Made by a program: the position numbers and the translations under genes. Of a stretch of 22,563 nucleotides of DNA, positions 14,540 to 20,808 are shown piece after piece. Below the pieces are notes generated by a model, which made no database searches, was not told where the DNA came from, and saw only the letters and a list, made by a program, of their open reading frames with translations. Each line of letters begins with the position of its first letter. Positions within the stretch are counted from its first letter, which is position 1. The stretch covers positions 1-22,563 of IMG/VR virus record IMGVR_UViG_3300037493_000502. The stretch is one strand, 5' to 3'. The DNA comes from a virus.

Positions 14540-14939
14540 TGTCTTCTTTGTATTCGTTTACAACTTTGTTCAATCCGTTTACAACTTCACGTAAACAACT
14601 CCCGCAACTTGTCGGTTGCCTTTTTTGTGAAAAGACACGGTTATAAATTTTAAGTAGTTCCCTTTGTTCACTTGGAATTAAAGAATTAGTATTTAAAACT
14701 TTAGTTGTAGTTAAGTAAGTATATTCTTCTTCGGTTAAACATTTTGGTTTTGCGTATGGAAATAGTTTGTTTAACTTTTCCTTTCGTTCTTCACAACCGC
14801 AATCTTCGCCTAATAACCATTTGGCTACTTTTGCGATTCCCGTTTTTTCTAAAACAATTTCGATTGTGTCTCCTAATCCAGTAGGTTCGATAATTGTATT
14901 TTCTTCAATGTCAATTTTAGTTAGTTTTTTCTTTGCCAT
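14520..14939 (-). CDS. Conserved Cys-containing phage protein
   Basis: 139 aa. It begins basic (MAKKKLTKIDIEENTI), has a GLGDTIEIVLEKTGIAKVAK segment that may be amphipathic, then DCGCEERKEKLNKLFPY with paired Cys, and KPKCLTEEEY. Near the C-terminus is SCGSCLREVVNGLNKV. The two Cys pairs could bind a metal, though no standard zinc finger is complete. I recall the CGCEERKEKLNKLFPY pattern from several Bacteroidota phage genomes as an unannotated protein between sigma factor and terminase genes, as here. It follows the sigma gene after five bases and overlaps the ParB-methyltransferase start by 20 bases. Function unknown. Confidence 0.7.
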   Translation of the reverse strand: MAKKKLTKIDIEENTIIEPTGLGDTIEIVLEKTGIAKVAKWLLGEDCGCEERKEKLNKLFPYAKPKCLTEEEYTYLTTTKVLNTNSLIPSEQRELLKIYNRVFSQKRQPTSCGSCLREVVNGLNKVVNEYKEDNADAVS

Positions 14940-14944
14940 AATTT

Positions 14945-15478
14945 CTATTTTATAAGTTCGTAATCTTTGTTTTTATAATCTTGGTAATTCTCTTTTAAGT
15001 TTTCTTTAATTCGTGTTTTGCAATATTTCAACGTGTGAAAAATACTCGTAACGCTTATATTAGTTTCCTTGCTTATTTCTCTCATAGACATATCGGAATC
15101 CTTGTATAAGTTAAAAAGCATTTGGTCGTACCAATGCCATTCATCAACTACGTTTTCAACTTGGTTTAATATACAATTATATGATTCGTGTTTTTGTACT
15201 TCTGGAGCTTCGTCGGGTAACATCGCGATTGAATCTAAATCGACCTTTTGCATTTTGTTTGCTTTATTCACGTGTTGTAAAAAAGTATTCTTTAACGCAA
15301 GCCAAACATAACTTTTGTTTAAGTTCCCGTTTGTAAATAGTTTGTCTTCGTTGCTCCATTTTAAAAGCATTAAATAAGTTTCTTGGACTATGTCTTCAGC
15401 AAAGAAATATTCGCCAAATGAGTTGACTATTTTAACCCATTCTTTGTGATGTTTTACTACTTTGTTAATCCATTCCAA
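14945..15478 (-). CDS. Sigma-70 family RNA polymerase sigma factor
   Basis: 177 aa. Residues about 25-41 (FFAEDIVQETYLMLLKW) match sigma region 2 (core binding). Residues about 110-165 hold region 4 with a helix-turn-helix (DSDMSMREISKETNISVTSI, then KYCKTRIKENL). The size fits a two-domain ECF-like or phage-type sigma factor. It is the first gene after the early-module terminator, preceded by a host-type promoter, so it probably redirects host RNA polymerase to late genes or reinforces its own operon. The target promoter sequence is not identified. Region 2.4 is hard to recognise, so promoter specificity cannot be guessed. Confidence 0.8.
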   Translation of the reverse strand: MEWINKVVKHHKEWVKIVNSFGEYFFAEDIVQETYLMLLKWSNEDKLFTNGNLNKSYVWLALKNTFLQHVNKANKMQKVDLDSIAMLPDEAPEVQKHESYNCILNQVENVVDEWHWYDQMLFNLYKDSDMSMREISKETNISVTSIFHTLKYCKTRIKENLKENYQDYKNKDYELIK

Positions 15479-15501
15479 TTTTACTTTGTTTAAATATTAA
15501 T

Positions 15502-15535
15502 CAAATATATGTTTATTTTTTCAACAAGTAACAAA
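15502..15535 (-). promoter_or_regulatory. Bacteroidota-type promoter of the late operon
   Basis: The minus strand carries TATATTTG (15509-15502), a match to the -7 consensus TAnnTTTG. TTTG (15535-15532) lies 22 bases upstream, within the spacing known for Bacteroidota promoters. A start near 15495 would give a leader of about 17 bases for the sigma factor gene at 15478. The host primary sigma factor could use it, so the phage sigma gene would be expressed without phage help. Confidence 0.62.
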
Positions 15536-15563
15536 AAATTTTATCAACAAACTTTTGTTAAAT

Positions 15564-15590
15564 AAAAAACCCCTCGTTAAAGGGGTGTAA
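15564..15590 (-). terminator. Intrinsic terminator ending the early module
   Basis: On the minus strand CCCCT (15574-15570 on the far side of the loop) pairs with AGGGG around a loop of six bases, followed directly by TTTTTT (15569-15564). It lies just after the stop of the 67-aa gene. Together with the promoter on its downstream side it marks the early/late boundary. Confidence 0.85.
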
Positions 15591-15592
15591 AC

Positions 15593-15796
15593 TTATTGCA
15601 ATTTCAAGCGGTAAATATACTTGTCTAACTTCTTTGCGGTTTCTAAACTTACGTCTTTTCCTGCTAAAAATCGGTCTATATTGTATTGATGGAATTTTTC
15701 CCCTTTACCTTTTATTTCTTTTACAACTTGGTTTCGTGTTCGTGTTTTTAATGCTTCGAGTAAACAAGCTCGTAAATTATAATCGTCTATTAGCAT
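15593..15796 (-). CDS. Small helix-turn-helix-like protein, possible regulator
   Basis: 67 aa, helical throughout. Residues about 22-52 (NQVVKEIKGKGEKFHQYNID, then FLAGKDVSLETAKKLDKYI) have the shape of an XRE-like helix-turn-helix: a first helix, a Gly-containing turn, a recognition helix and the SLETAKKLDKYI closing helix. It is the last gene of the early module, directly before the terminator and the late promoter, a natural place for a switch protein. The ATG overlaps the preceding gene by seven bases. The regulatory role is inferred; DNA binding is not proven. Confidence 0.55.
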   Translation of the reverse strand: MLIDDYNLRACLLEALKTRTRNQVVKEIKGKGEKFHQYNIDRFLAGKDVSLETAKKLDKYIYRLKLQ

Positions 15797-16014
15797 CGGT
15801 CTAAATTAATTTCGTTGTCGCTTAAAATTTCGTGGAACTTTTCGTTAAACTCTTCAATAAATTTGTATTGCTCGTCTCGTAATTCTCCGTATTTTAAAAC
15901 ACTTCTAATTTCTTCTTTTATTTCAGTTAGTGCAAAATACATTTTCATAGATTTGACGGCGTTGTTAAATTCGAATTCGTCTTCTGGCAAGTTATATTTT
16001 AGTGTTGCTTTCAT
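15790..16014 (-). CDS. Conserved phage protein of unknown function (KATLKYNLPED start)
   Basis: 74 aa, starting MKATLKYNLPEDEFEFNNAV. The start and the following helix (MKMYFALTEIKEEIRSVLKY) match a short family that is very widespread in phages of many hosts, usually as hypothetical protein. The rest is charged and helical (DEQYKFIEEFNEKFHEIL). Nothing enzymatic is visible. It lies in the recombination operon and overlaps the next gene by seven bases. Confidence 0.72.
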   Translation of the reverse strand: MKATLKYNLPEDEFEFNNAVKSMKMYFALTEIKEEIRSVLKYGELRDEQYKFIEEFNEKFHEILSDNEINLDRC

Positions 16015-16034
16015 ATCATTTCTATTTAATTAAT

Positions 16035-16051
16035 GTGGCAACTTTTACCAC
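16035..16051 (-). other. Small hairpin between the SSB-like gene and the 74-aa gene
   Basis: The minus strand reads GTGGTAA AAG TTGCCAC, a stem of seven pairs (one G-T wobble) with a three-base loop, inside the 47-base gap 16015-16061. There is no T-run after it, so it is not a standard terminator; it could stabilise or process the transcript. Confidence 0.35.
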
Positions 16052-16061
16052 TTATCCTTTA

Positions 16062-16292
16062 TTAAAATGGTAAATCGTTATCTTGTTCATCGTTAATTGG
16101 TCTGCGTTCTGCAACGTATGGTTCGCTAAAACTTGCCGAAAAATACTTTGTACCTTTTGACGATTCTTTTAGCCATAACGCGACTTCCATTTCTTTGCCG
16201 TTTACGTTTACTTTTCCTTTGTAGTCTGGGTGATTTTCCAATTTTTTGTTGTCGTTTTTGAAAATTGCTCCCGTGTTAATCTTTGTTTCCAT
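16062..16292 (-). CDS. Small protein with SSB-type acidic C-terminal tail
   Basis: 76 aa. It starts METKINTGAIFKNDNKKLEN and has a beta-rich middle (KGKVNVNGKEMEVALWLKES, then TKYFSASFSEPYV), suggesting a small OB-like barrel. It ends in EQDNDLPF, close to the DDDIPF-like tip of bacterial single-stranded DNA-binding proteins, which recruits partner enzymes. It lies directly downstream of the exonuclease and ERF genes, so it may bind single strands or recruit repair proteins during recombination. I recall similar short proteins in Bacteroidota phages. Too short for a full standard SSB, so DNA binding is not certain. Confidence 0.62.
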   Translation of the reverse strand: METKINTGAIFKNDNKKLENHPDYKGKVNVNGKEMEVALWLKESSKGTKYFSASFSEPYVAERRPINDEQDNDLPF

Positions 16293-16295
16293 AGT

Positions 16296-16388
16296 TTATT
16301 TTTTTAAGTAATTATAAGTTAGTGCAATAGTGCAGACCCAACCCCAAACAATTGCTGGAGTTAAAAGAATTATTAAAAGTGTTATCAT
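16296..16388 (-). CDS. 30-aa single-pass membrane microprotein
   Basis: ATG at 16386-16388 overlaps the preceding stop (ATGA), and TAA at 16296-16298 lies three bases before the SSB-like start. The peptide begins MITLLIILLTPAIVWGWVCT, a continuous hydrophobic stretch of about 24 residues, and ends YNYLKK, so Lys faces the cytoplasm under the positive-inside rule. The fit between two coupled genes is the main evidence. A membrane role, for example a small holin-like or inhibitory peptide, is speculation; it is in the early module, which speaks against lysis. Confidence 0.6.
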   Translation of the reverse strand: MITLLIILLTPAIVWGWVCTIALTYNYLKK

Positions 16389-16576
16389 AGTTTTTGGTTT
16401 TTATATTGTTTTAATCTATTTAAAAAATCTTGATAATTTTCGTCAATATCAAAGGTGTCATCATCTAAATAAATTTTAGTCCAAGTACCCATATCTCTAA
16501 AACTTTTTAACCTTTCAATTCTAAAAGAAAATTTTAAGTTATGTTTAATAGTAACCTCCATAAAGTTAATACTCAT
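16385..16576 (-). CDS. Small protein of unknown function (63 aa)
   Basis: Starts MSINFMEVTIKHNLKFSFRI at an ATGA overlap with the exonuclease stop; a second in-frame Met at residue 6 is an alternative start. The rest is mixed strand and helix with an acidic loop (YLDDDTFDIDENYQ) and a basic end (QYKNQKL). I recognise no family. Coupling at both ends (ATGA) places it in the recombination operon. Confidence 0.6.
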   Translation of the reverse strand: MSINFMEVTIKHNLKFSFRIERLKSFRDMGTWTKIYLDDDTFDIDENYQDFLNRLKQYKNQKL

Positions 16577-17244
16577 AAGATTTGAATTAAATTATTATAA
16601 TATTCTCGGCATTCTTCTATTCGTGTTTTGATTGATTCAATTACAACCTCGTCTTTTGCTATTTTAAACGTTTTTAAGCGCTTTTCTTTTGGTATATGTC
16701 CAAACGTATGCTTTGCTTGTACAAACGCTCTTAAATCTAAACTTTCTTCAATTAAACTTGCCTTCCAATGTTCGCGTCTAATTTCATCTTCAACGATTTG
16801 TAAAGGGGTGTCAATCAAACAATAGCATAAAAGCGCTTCCGTTTTATTCGTAAGCCATAAATACCCTTGCAATTGGTAAAAGTACTCTTTATTTTTTAGT
16901 TCGGTATCGAAAAATGGAAACGTTGTAGCGTCCCAACTACTCTTTACATCGAGTAAAATTTCGTCCGTGTTTACGTCGGGAGTTCCCGTAATCCAATCGT
17001 TTGAATAGTATTCTTCGTTTTTATAAATGAATCCTAAATCTAAAACATCGTTACAAAGTGAAATTGAAAGTTCTTCAACCTCGTTGCCTTTGTCGGTATA
17101 TCTGCTTGAAAATTCTTTGCGTATTCCGTAAATTTCTTCAACTGCTAATTCTTGTAAGTAAGTTTTAGTAGTTTGGCTTAATGATTCCCCTTTTGTTTTG
17201 GGGTTTGTCATTATTTTTCCGATTGCTGAGCATCTTATTTTCAT
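16573..17244 (-). CDS. Lambda exonuclease/YqaJ-like recombination nuclease
   Basis: 223 aa, the usual size of lambda-exonuclease-type PD-(D/E)XK nucleases. Motifs are in order: Glu55/Glu58 in GNEVEELS, Asp90 in WITGTPDV, Asp99 and Lys101 in LLDVKSS, and Gln124/Gln126 in YFYQLQGYLWL. Such enzymes degrade one strand from a double-strand end and load an annealing protein, here the ERF protein encoded immediately upstream with an ATGA overlap. Together they form a phage single-strand-annealing recombination pair that can repair or concatenate replicating DNA. The N-terminus (IRCSAIGKIMTNPK) is typical of the family. Confidence 0.87.
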   Translation of the reverse strand: MKIRCSAIGKIMTNPKTKGESLSQTTKTYLQELAVEEIYGIRKEFSSRYTDKGNEVEELSISLCNDVLDLGFIYKNEEYYSNDWITGTPDVNTDEILLDVKSSWDATTFPFFDTELKNKEYFYQLQGYLWLTNKTEALLCYCLIDTPLQIVEDEIRREHWKASLIEESLDLRAFVQAKHTFGHIPKEKRLKTFKIAKDEVVIESIKTRIEECREYYNNLIQIL

Positions 17245-17768
17245 TGTTCAAGGGTTTTAAGTTGTTCTGGTGTTAATTCGAAAGTCTTTGTAAGTTCGTC
17301 CATTGTGTAACCGCCTTCGCTTATTGCTTTAATTGCCTTTGCTAATCGTTTGTCGTCAATAGCTACTTTTTTAGTTTCGTTTTTTGGTTCGGTCTTTACT
17401 TGTTCGCCCCCTGCGTCCGTGTCTTTGTCCGTAACTAATCCTAAAGCACTTGATAAAGCGTAACGTCTTAAGTAAGTAATTGCACTTCCTAAAACTTGGA
17501 AATCATTCATTCCCTTTAATGCAACGTTTTGCGGTATTGACGTTTTGCTTTCGAGTGTTTCCCCGCTTTCAACGTGAAATACAATCGTAATTAAGTCCGT
17601 GCCGTGAATCAATTGAGTAAACCCTAAGCCGTGCTTTTTTAGTAGTGGGTTAATTACTTCAAAGATTTTCGGCAAGTCTGCGTAGGTATATCCGTACCCT
17701 TGCGTCGCTTTGTGAATCGTTGGAACTTCTTGCTGAAATTCCGCTAAACTTTTAAATAAGTGTTTCAT
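17241..17768 (-). CDS. erf: ERF family single-strand annealing protein
   Basis: 175 aa. ERF hallmarks: YGYTYADLPKIFEVINPLLK near residues 25-44, then GSAITYLRRYALSSALGLVT at 94-113 and DKDTDAGG. The C-terminus has a Lys/Glu linker (EPKNETKKVAIDD) and a short helical end. ERF proteins anneal complementary single strands and form rings; this one is paired with the exonuclease encoded next (ATGA overlap). It starts a transcription unit from a consensus promoter 28 bases before the expected leader. Complete in length for the shorter ERF members. Confidence 0.9.
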   Translation of the reverse strand: MKHLFKSLAEFQQEVPTIHKATQGYGYTYADLPKIFEVINPLLKKHGLGFTQLIHGTDLITIVFHVESGETLESKTSIPQNVALKGMNDFQVLGSAITYLRRYALSSALGLVTDKDTDAGGEQVKTEPKNETKKVAIDDKRLAKAIKAISEGGYTMDELTKTFELTPEQLKTLEQ

Positions 17769-17800
17769 TGTTTTTAGTTTTATTGGTTAATAATTATATG

Positions 17801-17828
17801 CAAATATAACAAATTTATTAATACGCAA
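17801..17828 (-). promoter_or_regulatory. Bacteroidota-type promoter of the recombination operon
   Basis: The minus strand has TATATTTG (17808-17801) and TTG (17828-17826) 17 bases upstream, matching the consensus TTG-N17-23-TAnnTTTG. A start near 17795 gives a leader of about 27 bases for the ERF gene. A second overlapping -7-like TAAATTTG lies at 17817-17810. Confidence 0.72.
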
Positions 17829-17837
17829 CTATTTTTT

Positions 17838-18221
17838 TTATATTTTTTTTCCTTGGTTAATATTTATTAATCCGTAAGTTTTTTGAATTTTCGTTTTTGT
17901 GTTGTGTTCGGTTGTTTTCGGCATTGTTTTATCCGTAATCCAAACGGGGTTTATTGTTCTTAAATCAAAAGCAAATACTCCTTCTGGAGTTGAGTTTATG
18001 TATAAAGGTATTTCGTTTAGTTCTATGTATTTTTTTACTAAATAGTAATACTTTGATTTTTCAATCATTAATTCTTTGTAGTGTGTTTTTCTGCATTTAA
18101 GTTCTATTCGTGTTTTTGTTGAGTGTGAAAAGCAATCCCACGAACTAAATTCTTCGGTGCTTAATTCTAAATCATTCCAATACTTATTTTTCAAATAATT
18201 AAATAGCGTCTTTTCGTTCAT
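17838..18221 (-). CDS. PD-(D/E)XK-like nuclease fold protein
   Basis: 127 aa. Asp29 in SSWDCFS, then IELKCR giving Glu40-x-Lys42, followed by a helix (THYKELMIEKSKYYYLVKKY) and strands (IPLYINSTPEG, FAFDLRTI). This D-E-x-K layout with a following helix fits a minimal PD-(D/E)XK nuclease core, as seen in small phage proteins I recall from Bacteroidota phages. It overlaps the NinG-like gene by 23 bases and ends just before the ERF promoter. It might be a structure-specific or repair nuclease; the role is not proven. Confidence 0.58.
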   Translation of the reverse strand: MNEKTLFNYLKNKYWNDLELSTEEFSSWDCFSHSTKTRIELKCRKTHYKELMIEKSKYYYLVKKYIELNEIPLYINSTPEGVFAFDLRTINPVWITDKTMPKTTEHNTKTKIQKTYGLININQGKKI

Positions 18222-18729
18222 TTATTTTTTGCTTGTATATGCTAATTATTTCTTTTAGTTCTTCCCTTGAGTATTTTCGTGTTTCGTGTGCTTTTTCACT
18301 TAGTTCAATTAAGCGTTCCGCTCCAATTCTTTTTTGTATTCCTATTTGATAATTTAATAAGTTTCCGTGTAAATATTGATTGCAGTAAACGCATTGCCCG
18401 TGTACGTTGTCTTCGTTAAACGTTACCGCTTTATGTCCGCCCATTGAGTAATAATGTCCAGCATCAAACTTTTGACCTAATAACGAACCGCACGAAATAC
18501 AACCTTTTGTTCGGTCTCTATTCCGTATAAAACTATTAAAATAGGTTTGAGCTAATTTTGTAAGTTCTTGAATCGTTTGTAATTTTTCCTTTATTTCGTG
18601 TTTTCGTGTTTTCCATTCTTTTTCCTTTTGTGAGTTAACCCAAACTTTTATGCAAGGTTCATCTAAGCAATATTTTTGGTTGAATCTTATTGGCGTAAAT
18701 TCCGCCTTGCAATTTTTACATTTTTTCAT
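18199..18729 (-). CDS. ninG: NinG-like HNH recombination endonuclease
   Basis: 176 aa. The N-terminal zinc site has Cys4, Cys7, Cys21 and Cys26 (CKNCKAEFTP...YCLDEPC). The second Cys/His region is GCISCG (Cys77, Cys80), DAGHYYS (His92), NVHGQCVYCN (Cys113, Cys116) and HGN, the typical NinG/Rap layout. Lambda Rap (NinG) cuts branched recombination intermediates. A central coiled helix (residues 35-65) is usual. It overlaps the methyltransferase by four bases. All conserved positions that I can name are present. Confidence 0.9.
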   Translation of the reverse strand: MKKCKNCKAEFTPIRFNQKYCLDEPCIKVWVNSQKEKEWKTRKHEIKEKLQTIQELTKLAQTYFNSFIRNRDRTKGCISCGSLLGQKFDAGHYYSMGGHKAVTFNEDNVHGQCVYCNQYLHGNLLNYQIGIQKRIGAERLIELSEKAHETRKYSREELKEIISIYKQKINERKDAI

Positions 18730-19586
18730 AATTCTATAAATCTAAATATATGTTCAATAATTGGTAGTGTCCATCCATCACCTAATAAACTTCCTGCTTT
18801 TGCCGTTGTAAGTATATCGCAATAATTATCGGGAAAACCTTGTAACCTGCACATTTCAACTTTGTTTACTGTTCTTACCATTTCATTTTCTTTAATTAAA
18901 GTAATCATTCCTGTAGTAGAATTTCTATGTAATAAATATTTTTGATTTTTACTTTCAGAACCACTGCCTGTATTTAAACAAGTATGTTTATCTATTTCTA
19001 CTTTACCACTTGTAATTACATCTTTAAACATTATGCCTTTATCTTTTGGTTGTGGTATATCTGTTATAACATCTCCAAACATTCCATCTTGTTTAGTTCT
19101 TATGTTACTCCAATAGTATCTATCACGTAATTGAGCAGTAACTAAACTTGAATTAATACGTACAGGATATACTCCCAATGCTCTAGACATAATACCTACA
19201 TCAAATTTATTTGCACTACCTACATTTTCTTGTAAAAATAAAACATTTGGATTTAGCGTTTTAATATGTTCTAAAATTTCGATAAATACAAAAAACAAAC
19301 TGCTTCGACTTCCGTGTATTCCTGCTCGTTTTCCTGCTGCACTTAAATCTTGACAAGGTGAACCACTTAAAATTAAATCAATGGTTTGCCAATCAATATC
19401 CCATTCTTTCCATTTTGTAACGTCCCCAACTTGTATCGTGTCGGGAAAATGGTGTTGAGTTAATTCAATTGCATAAGGCTTAATTTCACTTGAATAATAT
19501 TTATTTACTTTTATACCTACATTTTCAAGCGCTTGTCTACCTGTGTTCATTCCGTTAAATAAACTTACTACGTTCATATGTTTCAT
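18726..19586 (-). CDS. DNA cytosine-5 methyltransferase
   Basis: 286 aa. Motif I is VVSLFNGMNTG near the N-terminus, the catalytic motif GSPCQDLS (Cys78) follows, ENV is at 120-122 and QLRDR at 152-156. The last motif lies near KVEMCRLQGFPDNYC. This is the full order of a C5 methyltransferase, with a short target-recognition region. It probably methylates phage DNA for protection from host restriction or for control. Two in-frame starts (ATG at 19586 and 19577) are possible. Residues about 109-248 are encoded by CpG-poor DNA (3 CpG in 18841-19260 against 20 in 18241-18660), suggesting this part came from elsewhere. No cognate endonuclease is visible. Confidence 0.9.
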   Translation of the reverse strand: MKHMNVVSLFNGMNTGRQALENVGIKVNKYYSSEIKPYAIELTQHHFPDTIQVGDVTKWKEWDIDWQTIDLILSGSPCQDLSAAGKRAGIHGSRSSLFFVFIEILEHIKTLNPNVLFLQENVGSANKFDVGIMSRALGVYPVRINSSLVTAQLRDRYYWSNIRTKQDGMFGDVITDIPQPKDKGIMFKDVITSGKVEIDKHTCLNTGSGSESKNQKYLLHRNSTTGMITLIKENEMVRTVNKVEMCRLQGFPDNYCDILTTAKAGSLLGDGWTLPIIEHIFRFIEL

Positions 19587-19587
19587 C

Positions 19588-19872
19588 TTAAAAATTGTTT
19601 GCTTCGATTTCGTTTTCTAACTGCTTAATTCTAAATTTTAACTCTAAATTTAATTGTTCTAAATTATTTGAGCTTGACGAAAACATACGGGCTTGTTTTT
19701 CCAGAACTAAAAAAGTAGTTAATACTTCGCTTAATTCGTTTTCGGTTTCAATCATAGAATTTATTAAATCGGTTCTATGTCCGTTTTTTTCTTCTATTTC
19801 TTCACGGCTTATTTTTAACTTGAGTAAAGTTTTTCGTAAAATTGCCGTTGCGCTTAGTAATTTAATTTCCAT
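19588..19872 (-). CDS. Small coiled-coil protein of unknown function
   Basis: 94 aa, helical throughout with heptad-like Leu and Ile spacing: ATAILRKTLLKLKISREEIE, then NSMIETENELSEVLTTFLVL, then QLNLELKFRIKQLENEIEAN. Only a Ser-rich break (FSSSSNN) near residue 65 interrupts it. It lies between the helicase and the methyltransferase, one base before the latter. It may act as an oligomeric adaptor in the replication complex, a guess from position. I recognise no family. Confidence 0.6.
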   Translation of the reverse strand: MEIKLLSATAILRKTLLKLKISREEIEEKNGHRTDLINSMIETENELSEVLTTFLVLEKQARMFSSSSNNLEQLNLELKFRIKQLENEIEANNF

Positions 19873-19884
19873 TGTTTCGTGTTT

Positions 19885-20808
19885 TTATTGGTTTATAATT
19901 TGTTTAGTTGCATACGCTTTTTGATAAACGTTCGGTGCTGGGTTCGTTTGTTCGTAATAACTCAATCGTTCTTTGTCAAACCAAATTTCAATCATTCCAA
20001 TATTTCCGTTTGAACGTGGTTTAATTTTATTAAAATGTATTTCTGCAAGGTTAAAAGTTGGGTCTTGTCTATGAACCGTAATCATACATTTACCACTATT
20101 AAACCATTCCGAACCGCCTTTTAAATCGTAAGGAACGGGAGCGTTTCTTTTTCCGTTTTCCTTTTCAGTTAATTTTGGGTGTATAATCGTATGTAAATGT
20201 AAGTTGTTATCTTCAGCTATTTGGTTTCGATAAGGTAAAACATATTCCAAATATTGAGCGTAACCCCCAAACTCGTTATAAGGGTGGTTTAAATCCTTCC
20301 AACTATCAATTGATGCCGTGTGTAATTCCCCGTGTTTTTTTAATTCAACCGCCATATCCCAAAATTGAACGGGCGTTAATTTTGCTTTTACATCCTTTTT
20401 AGTCAACACTTTAAAATGGTTTAATACCCAGTCAATTGCTTGGGTTATTTCTCTATCTTGTATGACATTTCTATCCAAAGGGTTAAAACTTTTGCCCGTT
20501 TTTTTGTTTATTAAGTCTGCTATTATTTCAACGTTTGTACCTACGTCGGGGAAATAAACTAAATGCTTCCATCCGTAAAATTTAGACGTATTCATTAAAC
20601 ATTCCATTAAAACTTGCGTTTTACCGCTCATCGGAAAACCCGTCCAATCGGTGCAATTTCCCAAGCTCATAGAATAATGTTCGTGTAACTTAGCAAAGCC
20701 TAAATATTTTCCTTTTTGATTATAAGTATCTCTATACTTAAATAAGTCGGTTATTACGTCTCCAACTTCGGTAATTTTATATCCATTTAACTCCACGGTG
20801 CTTTCCAT
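19885..20808 (-). CDS. DnaB/RecA-fold replicative helicase-like ATPase
   Basis: 307 aa. Walker A is GFPMSGKT at 57-64, and a Walker B-like strand TASIDSW (Asp168) follows. Later come HTIIHPKL, GGSEWFNSGKCMITVHR and KIKPRSNGNIGMIEIWFD, which match the C-terminal region of DnaB-type helicases. No primase or N-terminal DnaB domain is present, so it is a short stand-alone ATPase. It should form a ring on single-stranded DNA and unwind or load. It overlaps the initiator gene by 22 bases, which fits an initiator-helicase pair. A recombinase-like or loader function is the alternative. Confidence 0.78.
   Translation of the reverse strand: MESTVELNGYKITEVGDVITDLFKYRDTYNQKGKYLGFAKLHEHYSMSLGNCTDWTGFPMSGKTQVLMECLMNTSKFYGWKHLVYFPDVGTNVEIIADLINKKTGKSFNPLDRNVIQDREITQAIDWVLNHFKVLTKKDVKAKLTPVQFWDMAVELKKHGELHTASIDSWKDLNHPYNEFGGYAQYLEYVLPYRNQIAEDNNLHLHTIIHPKLTEKENGKRNAPVPYDLKGGSEWFNSGKCMITVHRQDPTFNLAEIHFNKIKPRSNGNIGMIEIWFDKERLSYYEQTNPAPNVYQKAYATKQIINQ

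Noticed and set aside
18726-19586. A restriction-modification system around the C5 methyltransferase.
   Set aside because: No endonuclease or specificity subunit accompanies it; flanking genes are a NinG-like nuclease and a coiled-coil protein of the replication module, so an orphan methyltransferase is the simpler reading.
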